This document shows positions 1 through 12,700 of a stretch of 64,000 nt of DNA, one piece after another. The notes below the pieces were generated by a model that saw only the letters and a program-made list of their open reading frames with translations, was not told where the DNA came from and did no database searches. The DNA comes from Argyresthia goedartella (taxonomy: Eukaryota; Arthropoda; Insecta; Lepidoptera; Argyresthiidae). The stretch is taken from the NCBI GenBank assembly GCA_949825045.1, contig OX463814.1, positions 35,234,383 to 35,298,382 on the forward strand. Reading direction: 5' to 3'. The translations under genes and the position numbers were made by a program. Numbering within the stretch: position 1 is the first letter of the stretch; each line of letters opens with the position of its first letter.

Positions 1-535
1 AAAGAAAAAGACCAAATCTGAGATTTGAGTAAAGCTGGAATTGGAGTACTTGCAGTGTTACTTATCTTTTTGTGGCCCAAGGAATTTGAAGTTGGTTTAT
101 GACTTCAAATACTTTTTATAGACCTGATTTATGCTGTACATAATGAATCTATCTGTTATTTATATTTATGACCACATTTCTTTCAGGTGCAATTAGTCTT
201 ATTTAGTAGTTTACTGATGCTAATAGTTCTAGGCGGCCCCTGGTACTGATCATCAGGAGACAGACCATAGATTTCAATGAGATGATAAATGGATAATGCT
301 TGCAACCACCACAGCCACACAGTAGCGCAGGCATCCCAGATAAACAGCTAAATAACTGTGAATTAAATGCCTTACTTATCCTTATTTTATTGCTTTTTGT
401 TACCATTGAAATAGTCATGTATAAAGGCATTCAATTGGGAGTACCAAGATGTTAATTAAATCTCTGTTAAAAATTAAATGGCTTTATTTGTTTCATACTG
501 TATGGAAGTGTTGTATAAAACTCTTTCCCTAACAG
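1..535. other. Intron of the zinc-finger gene, nothing recognised
   Basis: AT-rich sequence with no supportable exon or repeat. It ends in the acceptor TTTCCCTAACAG just before the first visible exon, so the preceding exon lies left of the window. Confidence 0.6.
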
Positions 536-729
536 CGGCGATTGAATCGGAAATGCGCCATCAAAAAGCTGCTTTGTCAAAGCAGAGAGAAGACTACATG
601 AAGAAGACGAATATTCTCAAGAAAGAATTGGAGACATTGAAAGATCAGCGCAGCGAACTGCGCGGTGACTCCAAACGGTCACCAAGCCCCGACACTAAAA
701 GATTCTTAAAGGAAAACACTAAGCTACAG
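536..729 (+). CDS. Zinc-finger gene exon a: coiled coil
   Basis: Acceptor AACAG at 531-535 and donor CAG|GTTTGG. It enters with two bases of a split codon and leaves in phase 0. It encodes a charged helix beginning [16 protein letters not shown] and ending FLKENTKLQ, consistent with the coiled coil upstream of the fingers in ZNF318-type proteins. Confidence 0.82.
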
Positions 730-3700
730 GTTTGGCTGCACACTACCAATGAAATAAATGAAAAATTACTTAAACTTACAAATCTTAATCTTAATGTGTC
801 TAAAGTGTCGTCTGTGAAGGAGTTTATATTGTGAACACTTGCATGATGTAGTTTCTAAAGATTCTTCTGTGCATTTATTTTGCAATTATTTTCCGTTCAG
901 TTGGAGATCCAGAACAAACTGAAGACTATCATCAATGTGGTAGACATGCTGAACGGCATCATCGGTGAAGAGGCAGAGGAGATTGCTCACAATGATGACT
1001 CCAGTGACCGTAAAAGCTCCCGGACCAAATCTGGGTATGTTTTGAATATTAACTCTAGTTGAGTAGAAGTTGCTAAACCAAAGTGGATAAGGCAGCTATT
1101 TTTATTTCATTTGTTGCATTATCAGTCTGTCATTTGGAAAATGGCATGAAGCTATTTACATACTTGCAATAATAGGGGTTTGCACAGCTTCTAAAAACAA
1201 TTTGGTTTAGCAAGAGTTTGTAATATTTTATTTTTCTTTCTTACGGTGAGTATAAAGTTGATTATAAAATGGAATACTATTTATTACAATTGAATTTAAG
1301 TTTCTCCCATAATCAGGATTGCCCAAGCTTTAGCGACAAGACAATGTATAAAAGCAGTATTTGCTTGCTACACATTCTGTGCCTATAGTGTCTATAGAAG
1401 AAAATGGGGATATCTCAAGAACACCCTCTCCCTTGAATTTGCTTCACTGGACTCCGGATTAACAGGTAGTATGATTAATTTTGTTAAATTGGCGCTTACA
1501 ATAAATTGCTATATCTACAATCTACTTAATTAGTTTTGAATTTGCGCAATGAATACTTATTTACTTAACTAAAAAATACTATAACCACTTAAATTAAGAT
1601 TTAGATTCTAAGCTTAAATACAAGTTATTTGTGTGGTTGTGTTCTTAATTTATGTTAATCAAGAATTACTTGTTAATGTTAAACACCATGTAAAATATCA
1701 ACCTTTCTAAATATGCCATTCGTTTTAATAATTGTATTATTCTATCTATGTTTAATAAAATGTTCTTTAATAAAATATGTTGTACAATTATTTGATTGGG
1801 TTGTGTTTCTGTATTATTTATACTACCTTTTTCTACAGTTTTGAGAGTTTTGTTATTCATATTCTCACAGCTGAATGCATGCTCATACATAATCTTAGTT
1901 CAATCATAAATGAACATCGCTACAGGAGGTGCGATGGTCATTACAAACCAGCATCATTTTTTACTGAACTAAGTTTATAAAGCATTGATAAATAACATAG
2001 GTTCTTCATCTTAAGATTTTAAGATTTATTAGAATGATGTCCGGAGTCATCATCTTGAATCCAGTGTAATGGGCGTGACCAGATCATCGACTTCGTGTTT
2101 AACCCACATCATCCATGATCCTTGAAATGAGTATCAAATGAAAGGCTTCAATGAGCAGTTAACAGCACTGTTTGCCATTCTTCCTTCTTTTTCTGGATTA
2201 ACATGAACATTCGCGCATTTAATCGAAAGAGGTCTGTTTTAGGCATCATCGCTTCATTTTTATTCGGTTTTTACATCAAATCAAAAATCATATTTTTGTG
2301 AAATAGATAGTGACAAATTCATTGAAACCAATTGATATTCTTGCCACTTAACCGCTCAACTAACCAAAATATTTACACGCAGGTCGCCACTACACAGCAA
2401 GAAGTTTAACTACGTGTACTATGACCCGGAGATGCATTGGTGCCGCGTCTGCAATGAGTTCCCGCCGACCGCTAAGGATTATTTGAACCATTTGCATTCG
2501 GCGGCGCATCATAAGTGAGTGGCTGTCTTGTTTGATCGATCGACCAAAATTACATGATTAAAAGGGCCTTAACCTAGGCCTTGACAAGTAAATTGACCTT
2601 TTGCCCCCACCTACCACCCACCACCCAACCGTACGAACCTATTCATAATTATTTTTGCACTAGTTAAGAACCATGCAAAATATTGTATGGGCACCGTTCC
2701 CACCCACCAACAGACTCGGCACTAATTTTAATATTACTATTTAATAAATAATTTATTATGACGTCGCGGGCGTCCTGTCTCAACAATTATTTGACATTAA
2801 ATAGGTGTATTTTTTTGCATGAAAGCCCTAAGGCGGATGACGTCATAATAGAAGATCATCAGATAGTCCAAACATTAAATGAGATACTTTGAAATCTGTT
2901 GGTCGATGAGGACGATTTTTTGCATGGTTTTTAATGAAAAATTATGTATAAAGCGAGATAAGCTCGCCCTAAGAGATTTCTCCCAGAAAACCAGGGAATG
3001 AACCATTGTTAGGATTGAAATTATTTAAACATCAACGATAAATGCTATGTAGATCTGTCAGTACTAGTTGACTGAAGTCCATTCGCTTAGATAGCGTCGT
3101 ACCCCCGCACACAAATGTGTCTTTTATATTTATTCTGACAAAGTTACATATCCTTTGACATAAGGCGGCACGTGCCGAAGCGGCGCGACCGTATATAAGC
3201 GAATGCGTTTTACCCGCCTCAAGCTTAAAGTATAACCGGCTAGTATTCTCACTTAGGATGGCAGCGGCACACATGGAGGCACCGTGGCACACTGTGTCGG
3301 GCATGAACGAGGGCTTCCCGAGCTTCCCTGCGGCGCCCACCAAACGCACGCCCATCAGAGGTCTGTCAACATTGCCATATTAAATCGTCTACGTCTACCA
3401 TCGTCTAGTACATCATTTGTTGCTGAAGCGGCAACAGATATACACATTCTGTTGAAATGTCAACTCTGCCGCTTACGGTTCTTGAGATACAAGCCCCTGA
3501 CCATTTGGTTCATTGATGTCGAATCCCGCCACATCGAATAGCCTCGACGTCCAATCTACAAACTCGCTCATAGTAATTCAGTAGACGTAGAAGCTACTCT
3601 GTGGTTGAGCATGGTGTCCGCCGAGAGAATAGCACAATCCTCACTCTTACCTAAATGGCGACTAAGGTAGAAATAAAAAAACGGACAAGTGCGAGTCGAA

Positions 3701-6700
3701 CTCGCGCAAATCAAATCAAAAATCATTTATTTCCATAGGATGTTGTTACATCACTTAGATCCGTCATTACATTTTTTTGGGTGAGTTCACCAACTCAATG
3801 GCGGAATCTGTGGAGAAGAGCTCACCGAAGAAACTCCACAGTCGTCGCATCTTTTGCGTTTCCTTTTTTAAATAAAATATTGTCAAATTACAAAATGAAT
3901 GCTAATTATATATCGAAACAGCCTGTTACTCAAACAATCTATTCCCATGGACATCTGTCCTCTGAGTAATCAGATATCCTATAGTAACCTTTTTTATACA
4001 ATTTCTGTTTTATTATTATTTTAAACTTGTCTAAAGGTAAGTTTTTAATATCAGTAGGGACCTTATTGTAATAGCGTATACAATTGCCTTTAAAAGAATT
4101 ACTAATTTTATGTAGTCGGCTTACATAAGCAACCAACTTGTCTTTATTTCTAGTATTAAAATTGTGTATATCACTGTACTTCTGAAAATTAGTTATATTT
4201 CTTTTTACATACACAAGATTGTCATAGATATATTGAGACACAAATGTCAGAATATTGATTTCTTTAAACTTTTCCCTCAGTGACACTCTAGGCCCTAATC
4301 TATAAATTGCAGGAACAGCCCGTTTCTGCAGAATAAATATACTATTAACATTCGCAGCGTGACCCCACAATAAAATACCATAGGTCATTAGACTTTGAAA
4401 GTAACTAAAGTAGACTAGTCTAGCGGTGTCTACGTCGGTAAGAGCTCTAATTTTTTTAACTGCGAACGCTGCCGAACTCAGTCTGTTCGACAATTTATTT
4501 ATATGAGGATCCCATTGTAGTTTGGCGTCTAAAGTAATGCCCAAAAAGACAGTCGACTGCACAAGGTCCAATCTCTGTCCTTTCATAAATATGTCTGTAG
4601 TTACCGGGTTCACATTGGGTAACACGAATTTAATACATTTAGTTTTCTTTCATTAAGTAATAAATTGTTAACAGTAAACCAGTTCACTATACTAGAGATA
4701 GCATTGTTTAGCACCTATTGCATCCATTGCGTCTTCCCAGGCATCAAAAATATTGTCGATTAGTTCAACACCAGAATCGGCTGTTGAACGACCCTTTGTG
4801 AAACCAAACTGAGCAATGTGAATTAAATTATTGAGATAAAAATGACTTTGCAATTGATTAAGTATGAGTTTTTCAAATATTTTGCTAAGCGTTGGTAGTA
4901 TCGATATGGGTCTAAAATTGGTGGGGTCTGATGTACTACCAGCTTTGAATAAAGGTTTAACTTTACTTAGTTTCATCAAGTCAGGAAACACACCATTATC
5001 TATACATTGATTAAATATACAACAAAGGTGAGGTGCAATACAATCTACAATGGAACTAATAATTTTTACTGATAGACCATGGGCGTCAGCTGTCTTTTTC
5101 ATTTCCAGGGATTTAAACGCTTTTACAATGTCTTCATTATTTACGTGCCTAAATTTAAAATCTGTTCTACAATCCTCAAAGCCTTGTTTAAGTATAGATT
5201 CAGCAGCAGCGGGAGATGAATTTAAAGACTTGGTTGTTGAAACTGGAATGTCCGTAAAGAAATTTTCAAATGCTTTTGCTACTTCAAGGTCTGTACTTAG
5301 CAATTGATTATCTATCTTAAGCTTGAAGTTATTATGTGTAGCTTTGGCCTTTCCAGTCTCTCTGTTTATAATTTGCCAAGTCGTTTTCATTACATTGCTA
5401 CTAGATTCAATTTTGTTTTTAATGAAATTAGATTTAGCTACGGCACAAACGCGTTTAAACATTTTTGAATAACTACGAACATAATCTAGAAAGGCCGTAT
5501 TTTTGTTATATGATTTCTCTTCATAGAGTTCATATAATCTTCGTCTGCTCCTATGAATTCCAACTGTCGCCCAATCACTAAACAAAGCTTTGTTATTAAC
5601 TTTTATAGTTTTTGATTTAAATACCGTATCATATTCATTTTTGACAAGGTTAAATACTGAGTTGTACAACAAATTTGGATCGTCACTGTATGGTATTTCC
5701 CATAGTTTATCTAAAATATTATTCCTGTAGTGTTCAAGCCGAGTGTCACTAACGGGCACACATGTAATATCCTCTTTTTGGTCCTTTTTTATTTTAATAT
5801 TGAATATACCAGAGTGATCAGAGGTTAATTTATTGATGACCGATTTGAAAATGGGCGTAATGTTAGTAAATATATTGTCAATGCAGGTAGCAGATGTTGC
5901 AGTAATTCTTGTAGGCTCCAAAAACAGGACTTCATGTTGTGACATAAAAATAAAGATTTTAATCTAGTACAAATATTATTATCCTCTAACAGATTAACAT
6001 TAAAATCACCACAAATTATAAAAAAAATGTTTTTATCGCTGATTTTAATCAACACTTCATCCATTTTCTTTTCGAATAAATCAAAGGATGAATCTGGTGG
6101 TCTGTATACGCTCATTACAATAAGTTGTTCAAGTTCAATACAGGCTATTTCCATGGTACGCTCAACGGACAGGCTCACTATGTCAACTCATTCCTTATAT
6201 TTAAAACTATTATTTACAAGTATTAAGGAGCCACCGCGATCAGCTGTTTTTCTGTTGAACGAACTAGCAACGTGGTGGTTATTAAAGTTGAACATGAACT
6301 GATAACTCTTTAAAAAGTGCTCTGTTATACATAAAATATCAATATTATTACAGTTCATGAATAACTCAATTTCCAGTTCTTTACTTAACATGCCCTGTAT
6401 ATTTTGATGAACCACGTTTAAAATATTCTTACTTTTACATTTTTCATTACTAGTAACTTGATTTAATGGGCAAGATGAAGGTATATTTATACAAATATTA
6501 ATATTACTGCCAGAGTTACTCTCTGTTGTCCTATGGGTTAATTTAAAGAGCTTGGAACAGATTCCAAGGAGTACATGTCATTATTATTACACTGCTCAAT
6601 AGAAGCAGGCGTTTCATTAGTCAAAAACTTGACTGAGTTCAAAGTAAAATAAGATAGTGTATAAGATAGCTATCTGTTTTGTATAAAACCTAGATAGGTA

Positions 6701-9700
6701 ATACCTATCCTTAGTCAAATAAAAATATTTTTATTTTTCACGCACGAAGTGTTCCGTACCACCGTACAATGGTAGGGATGGTGTGGAGTGAATAGTTTGG
6801 ATTTTACATAGCAGTGTTTTTTACAAAGTTATTGGTGCGGCTACGTTCACACTTCATGTACATAAGCAGGTGCATTCATAAGTTTGTATGTGTTATTGAA
6901 AGAATTGTTGTATCTGAGCCCCCTTCAATATTTATGTTATTCTGTTTTTAGGGTTCCGTACCCAACGGGTAAGAACGGAACCCTATTACTAAGACTTCGC
7001 TGTCCGTCCGTCCGTCCGTCCGTCCGTCTGTCACCAGGCTGTATCTCAAGAACCTAGCTAGCTAGAGAGTTGAAATTTTCACAGATTATGTATTTCTGTT
7101 GCCGCTATAAAAAAAATACTAAAAAACAGGATAAAATAAATATTTAAGGGGGCTCCCATACAACAATTCTTTCAATACCACATACAAACTTATGGATGCA
7201 CCTGGTTACGTACATGGAGTGTGAAAGTAACCGCACCAATAACTTTGTAAACAATATTTTGCTGTGTAAAATCCAAACTATTCACTCCACACCATCGCTT
7301 CCATTGAACGGTGGTACGGAACCCTTAGTGCGCAATTTAGACTAGCACTTGACCGGTTTTTTAGTATTTGTTGTTACAGCGGCAACAGAAATACATCATC
7401 TGTGAAAATTTCAACTGTCACGGTTCATGAGATACAGCCTGGTGACAGACAGACAGACGGACGGACAGCGGAGGCTTAGTAATAGGGTCCCGTTTGACAC
7501 ACTTCGGGAACGGAACCCTAGATACGGGAGTAAAAGGAATCCAGACAACACCTTGGATCCTCACTACTCTTCGTGGTAACAGACCGCACAGCCTGGATTC
7601 CGTTCAGGAGAAGGAAACCTCTGGAAACAAACCCGGTATGGCATCTCAGTCAGGCGCAAGCCGCAGATTCCTGCAACCTTACTGGCTCCGCAAGTATCGA
7701 CTCGTCGTTCCTGTGGATCACGCCAGCCAGGTCGAGAGGGTGGCATGTGTGCTGGGCAAGCACGTGTAGCCTTACTTATGTCCCAGGCGTAGCTGCTTCC
7801 GCGGTGAGGACACTTCGCCCACCCGACCACCAGGTGGAAAACAACACGGGGAGTGACAGTGACCGGTTATAAGGCTGCACAAATGGGCGTAGGTGTCGGC
7901 GCCAGGGGTCACTCTCGACATTGAGAGGGTCCATCGCAGATCTATTGACCAATTACCGCCCGCATTAACACGCTCAGCGCCAGTATATCGTTAATGATAC
8001 ACCATAGGGTGCTTTCTCACAGGCCATTGTATACCTATAATTTTGTAGTATTTTTTAAGAAAAACCCCATATTTTCTTTATTTTTTAAGATATTTACACC
8101 CCAAAAACACAGGCACATTCTCCAGGACCAACGCTTTTGAATGCGCTACTAAAATGTATGAAACGGTGTATATTGTGGGATACACCGGCCTCCGAAGTCG
8201 GGCAGTGTGGTGTATCATTAAGGATACACTGGCCTGTGACAAAGCAACCTATGGTGTATCATTAAAGATACACTCGCGCTTAGCGTGTTAAGTTGAGCAG
8301 CCCTCGGTCTGTAAGGTACTGGTCCGTCTCAGCGTCGGTTGGTTTCGCTTGGGTGTACGGAACACTAGCCAAAACTAGATGACCGTCGCTGCGCCTCAAA
8401 TATCTGCCAATTACATATATAATAAAAAGGAAATACAAAAACCCACTCCTACTCACATGCGCTTTGCGACATGGAATGTCCGGACAACGAGGACAGGCTT
8501 CCCGAACACCAGTGGAAGTTCAGATTACGCCCAAGACCTGCGCAAAGCAGCCGTCATCGACGCGGAGCTTAACAGGCTAAACATAGCTATTGCTGCTTTG
8601 CAAGAGACCAGGGGCCCAATTCCGGTTGACAATAACAGCTCCATGACAATTACATGACGATTACGGTCAACTTTAGATATCCAATATTTGGCGTCCGTAG
8701 TATTTTTTCAAGGCAATTATGGTAAAAATTAAGTTAATTGGTAAGCACAATAATTAAGTAAATCAACAAAGGGAATAGGATTACAAAATCGTCAGATATT
8801 GGATATCTAAAGTTGACCGTAATCGTCATGTAATTGTCATTAAGCTGTCATTGTGTACCGGAATTGGGCCCCAGGATCGAGGATGAGAGGTTGATACCGG
8901 AAGCACATTACACCTTCTGGAAGAGCTAATATGCATGCATGCAAGGAATGATATTCTATCTTCGGTTGAGAGTCCTGTGGGTATCTCGGAGCGCATAATG
9001 GTCCTGCGCCTTAAAAACGCCTGCGGGTTCGTCACCATTATTTCAGCATATGCTCCAGCACTTCCCTCAACAACTGTAGCCAAAGACCAGTTCTACGACC
9101 AACTATACTGCGATTTTTTATTTGAGGCCAGAAATGTAAACAAACAACTGTCATGTTCTAGAACAAAACCGTTGATTTTGACATTCATATTATAATTTTT
9201 GTACTGGAAAATGACAGTTGTTTGTAGGCTGTGTGGGGAGTGCATCCGCGCGACCGACTGTTTCTCCTGGGAAACTTCAATGCCCGTGTTGGACAGGACA
9301 CCATGTCCTGGCCTGATTGCCTAGAGACCACGGCTCGGGAAAGCAAAATGACAACGGACATATTTTGTTGGAGTTTTGCTCTAAACACCAGCTGAGCGTT
9401 ACCAACACATATTTTAGAGGCAAGTTTATGAGAAAAGTCTCTTGAATCCATCCCCGCTCCAAACACTGGAAATAAACTTTCCATATACGCTCATTTCATA
9501 GCGCAGACTGCGACAGTGATCACTACCTTGTGGTGACAGTGGCTTGCGTCCAAAATGATTCACTCTTCTAAACCCCCGGGAAAGAAGAACATGTGTCTGA
9601 GTATGACCATAGTCCCCGGTGGAGGTTTTTGGGAGCAAGGTGCACCAAGTACCAGCTACCTGGGACCTCATCGAGGATGAGTGGGAGAGGAATAAAGTCC

Positions 9701-12700
9701 TCTTCACAGACACAGCCGGCAGTGTCTTTGGCTATCAGCAAACTAAATCCCCTGGTTCCTGGAAACCCAAGAGCTTCTACAACCCATTATTGAAAATAAA
9801 CACTCAGCAGCCCTAAACTATCGCCTCAACCCCTGTGATAGTGCGCGTGCTCAGCTCACTAAGGCGAAAGCTTCCCTCCAGCGTAGTAGGCATTTTTACG
9901 CCAACGCATACTGGGAGGAGCTCTGCCAAAGTATCCAAGCATACGCAGATACAGGTAACATCGGCGGAGTTTATTCGCGCATTAGAAGAGCTCTTGGTCT
10001 TTTACCTAAAAAAAACCGGAGCCTCTAAAGGCGGCTGATGGCACTATCATCACCGATAGCACCCGTCAGTTCAATCGTTGGTTGGAACACTACACCGGCC
10101 TCTACTCGTGTACAGTCGACATACAGTCAGAAGCTCTGGATCTAATTCCGAAAATGGCAATCTGGCACGTACCCACGCTAGAGGAATTACATCAAGCCGT
10201 CATACAGCTCAAGAGCGGTAATATTCCGGGGAAAGACTTTATCCAAACAGAAGTTCTCAAAATAAAGTGCGTCCTACCTGTGCTTCACAACCACCTTTCC
10301 AAATGCTGGGAAAAAACGAAGAGTGCCACAGGATATGCGCGATGCTAATACTGTCACCTTATATAAAGGGAAAAACGACCGCGTCGACTATAACTCGTAC
10401 CGCGGTCTCTCCCTTCTTAGCATCGTCGGCAAAGAGTTTGCCCATGTAGTACTGGGAAAACTGCAGAAACTTACCGACCGCGTATATCCCAAGACTCAGT
10501 GCGGCTTTCACGCGCAGCGTTCTACGGTGGATATGATATTCACTCTTCACCAGGTTCAGGAGAAGTGTAGAGAGCTACAATCCCCTCTACTCATCGCCTT
10601 TGCGGCCTTGTTAAGGCCTTCGACGCGGTGAGTACAGAGGGGCTATACACCGCGCTCGAAAGGGTTGGATGTCCGCTTAAGCTCTTGTATCGCATCAAGT
10701 CATTCCCCGAGAACATGAAAAGAGCTGTTCAATGGCGACACATCTGCTCCGTTTGAGGTTCGCAGAGGTGTCCCGCAGGGCTGCGCGCACCTACCCTGTT
10801 CGGCATATTCCTCTCGCTGCTTTTGAAAGTTGCTTACGGCGAGGCTGACCAGGGTATCCAGATGCATACGAGGACTGATGGGAAACTTTATGACATCGCC
10901 CTACTCAAGTCTAAGCGGTTTCGCGAGGACTTGCACATAGACAGTCTTCTATTTGCCGACGACGCGGCTTTTGTTTCACAAAGCGCAGAGGAACTCCAGT
11001 GTCTCATGGACAAGTTCTCAAGAGTGTGTGCGATGTTCTCTATGTCGATCAACGCGAAGAAGACCGTAGAGCGCAGGGAAATGCGGAACCACAATCTTAA
11101 GCAATCTTACTGGACGGTACTCCGCTAGAGGTAGTTGAAAGTCAAGCGATCTTTCACTTAACGTGGAGATCGATTCTCGCATCGGCAAAGCTGCGTACAA
11201 GAGTATGGGACAGTAAAAATCTTACAGTGAGGACTCTTGTACGGAGCAGAAACCTGGACGTCGTTTGCAAAACACGATAGACGAGTAAATATCTTCCATC
11301 TGAGCTGTCTTCGGAGCTGGAAGGAGCACACTCGGCACAACGTGGAGAGACCGTATCACAAACGAGTAAGTGCTCAAGTCCGCACAATTGCACAGCATCA
11401 CCGCCATGCTAAAGTAGAGATATCTGTGGTGTTTCGGACATGTGCATCGTATGGAGCACACTCGTTTGCCTCGGCATACTCTCCTGAGTGAAGTCGCGCA
11501 CGCAAAGAGACCAGTCGTACGACCCCTGTTGCGTTTCAAGGATTGCGTCAAGCGCGACATGTCCGCGTTTCAAAACGAAGCCAACAGGCGGGAAGAGGTT
11601 ACCGCTGTCCGAGAAACTTGGAGGAGAGTCGTCGCGGAAGGTCACACAGCACACGACAGGGTCTGATTCGATGCTCTGGCTGTAAAAAGAGCGAAACGAC
11701 ATACTCCACCACCCAGTCCGCACGCACCACAGCATCAGCAGCGACACAACATGTGTGGCGTGCGTGTGGGCATGTGTGCCGCTCCAGGATTGGACTGTAA
11801 AGTCACGAGCGAGCATGTGCCTCGGACGTTGCTTAACACTCTCAGCGCCAGTGTATACTTAACTATACACCGAGGTATGTCGTTTCCCAGGCCGGTGTAT
11901 TAATGTAATTTTTATTTTTCATCATAACTTTTTCATTTCTGAACATATTTCCAACCCAGAAATGTTGGCGTATTCTCCTGGGCCAGCCCTATTGAATCGC
12001 CTTATAAAATTTATGAATCGGTGTATACTCAACTATAGACCGGCCCGTGAACATAAGGTGGGTGTATCATTAAAGGCCTGGGAAAAGACGTACCTCGGTA
12101 TATAGTTAAGTATACACTGGCGCTGAGAGTGTTAAGCAGCGTCCGAGGCACATGCTCGCTCGTGACTTTACAGTCCGATCCTGGAGCGGCACACATGCCC
12201 ACACGCACGCCACACATGTTGTGTCGCTGCTGATGCTGTGGTGCGTGCGGACTGGGTGGTGGAGTATGTCGTTTCGTTCTTTTTAGATGCCACAGGCCAT
12301 AATTGATTGATTTGAGAAGCTACTCGACGAGGCGGGGCACTACGTTAAGAAATCAAATCCGCTGACAGACAGACAAACGGCATTCATTTGGTACCCTAAA
12401 CATTATGTCTGAAATAATGAAAATGTATTCAATAACTGACTTTGGTACATAATAATACAGCAAAATATGCATTTGCAACAAAATAGGCAAGCAAATTTCC
12501 AGCGCCATCCCGCTCGACCAAATACGTAGCTTGTAGATGTCCAAATTAATAACTGGATGTTTAGAGTAGTCGTGATGAGCCTAACTGTGTCACAAAAGGC
12601 ATGTTTGGCTATTCATAATGGGTGTTGAGGCCGACATTCACGTATGGCAGTGAATGTTGGGTATTGCAGAAGAAGCATGAAAGCAGAATAAACGCTGTGG

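Larger units (their letters stand above)
3663..7520 (-). repeat. Dispersed lepidopteran repeat, interrupted by two insertions
   Basis: One minus-strand unit is split into 3663-3708 (tail), 6741-6950 (body) and 7365-7520 (head). A LINE (3709-6740) interrupts it first; the short word CGCA stands on both sides. A second copy of the same repeat lies antiparallel at 6951-7364, which turns the region into a giant hairpin. Hallmarks are the AGGGTTCCG head, a GTCCGTCCGTC tract, GAAATTTTCACAGA, and the ACTTGACCGGTTTTTT tail. Further copies lie at 42345-42452, 43685-44270 and 59885-59975. The family name is not known to me. Confidence 0.7.
7530..11683 (+). pseudogene. RTE-like non-LTR retrotransposon, decayed
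   Basis: A plus-strand LINE with 5' leader from about 7530. The endonuclease begins near 8457 ([14 protein letters not shown], then [10 protein letters not shown]), continues at 8935-9100 ([24 protein letters not shown]) and after 9228 ([14 protein letters not shown]). RT blocks follow at 10200-10620 ([46 protein letters not shown]), 10940-11080 ([16 protein letters not shown]) and 11240-11320 (YGAETWTSF). Many frameshifts and stops break it. The ATWNVRT and YGAETW motifs and the short RT fit RTE-type elements. It carries several nested MITEs. Confidence 0.7.

Noticed and set aside
1..28. Possible upstream exon of the zinc-finger gene ending at GA|GTAAAG.
   Set aside because: The phase needed to join exon 536 puts a TGA stop at 19-21.
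4692..5945. A functional reverse transcriptase gene.
   Set aside because: The RT palm with the catalytic box is deleted and the endonuclease is frameshifted.
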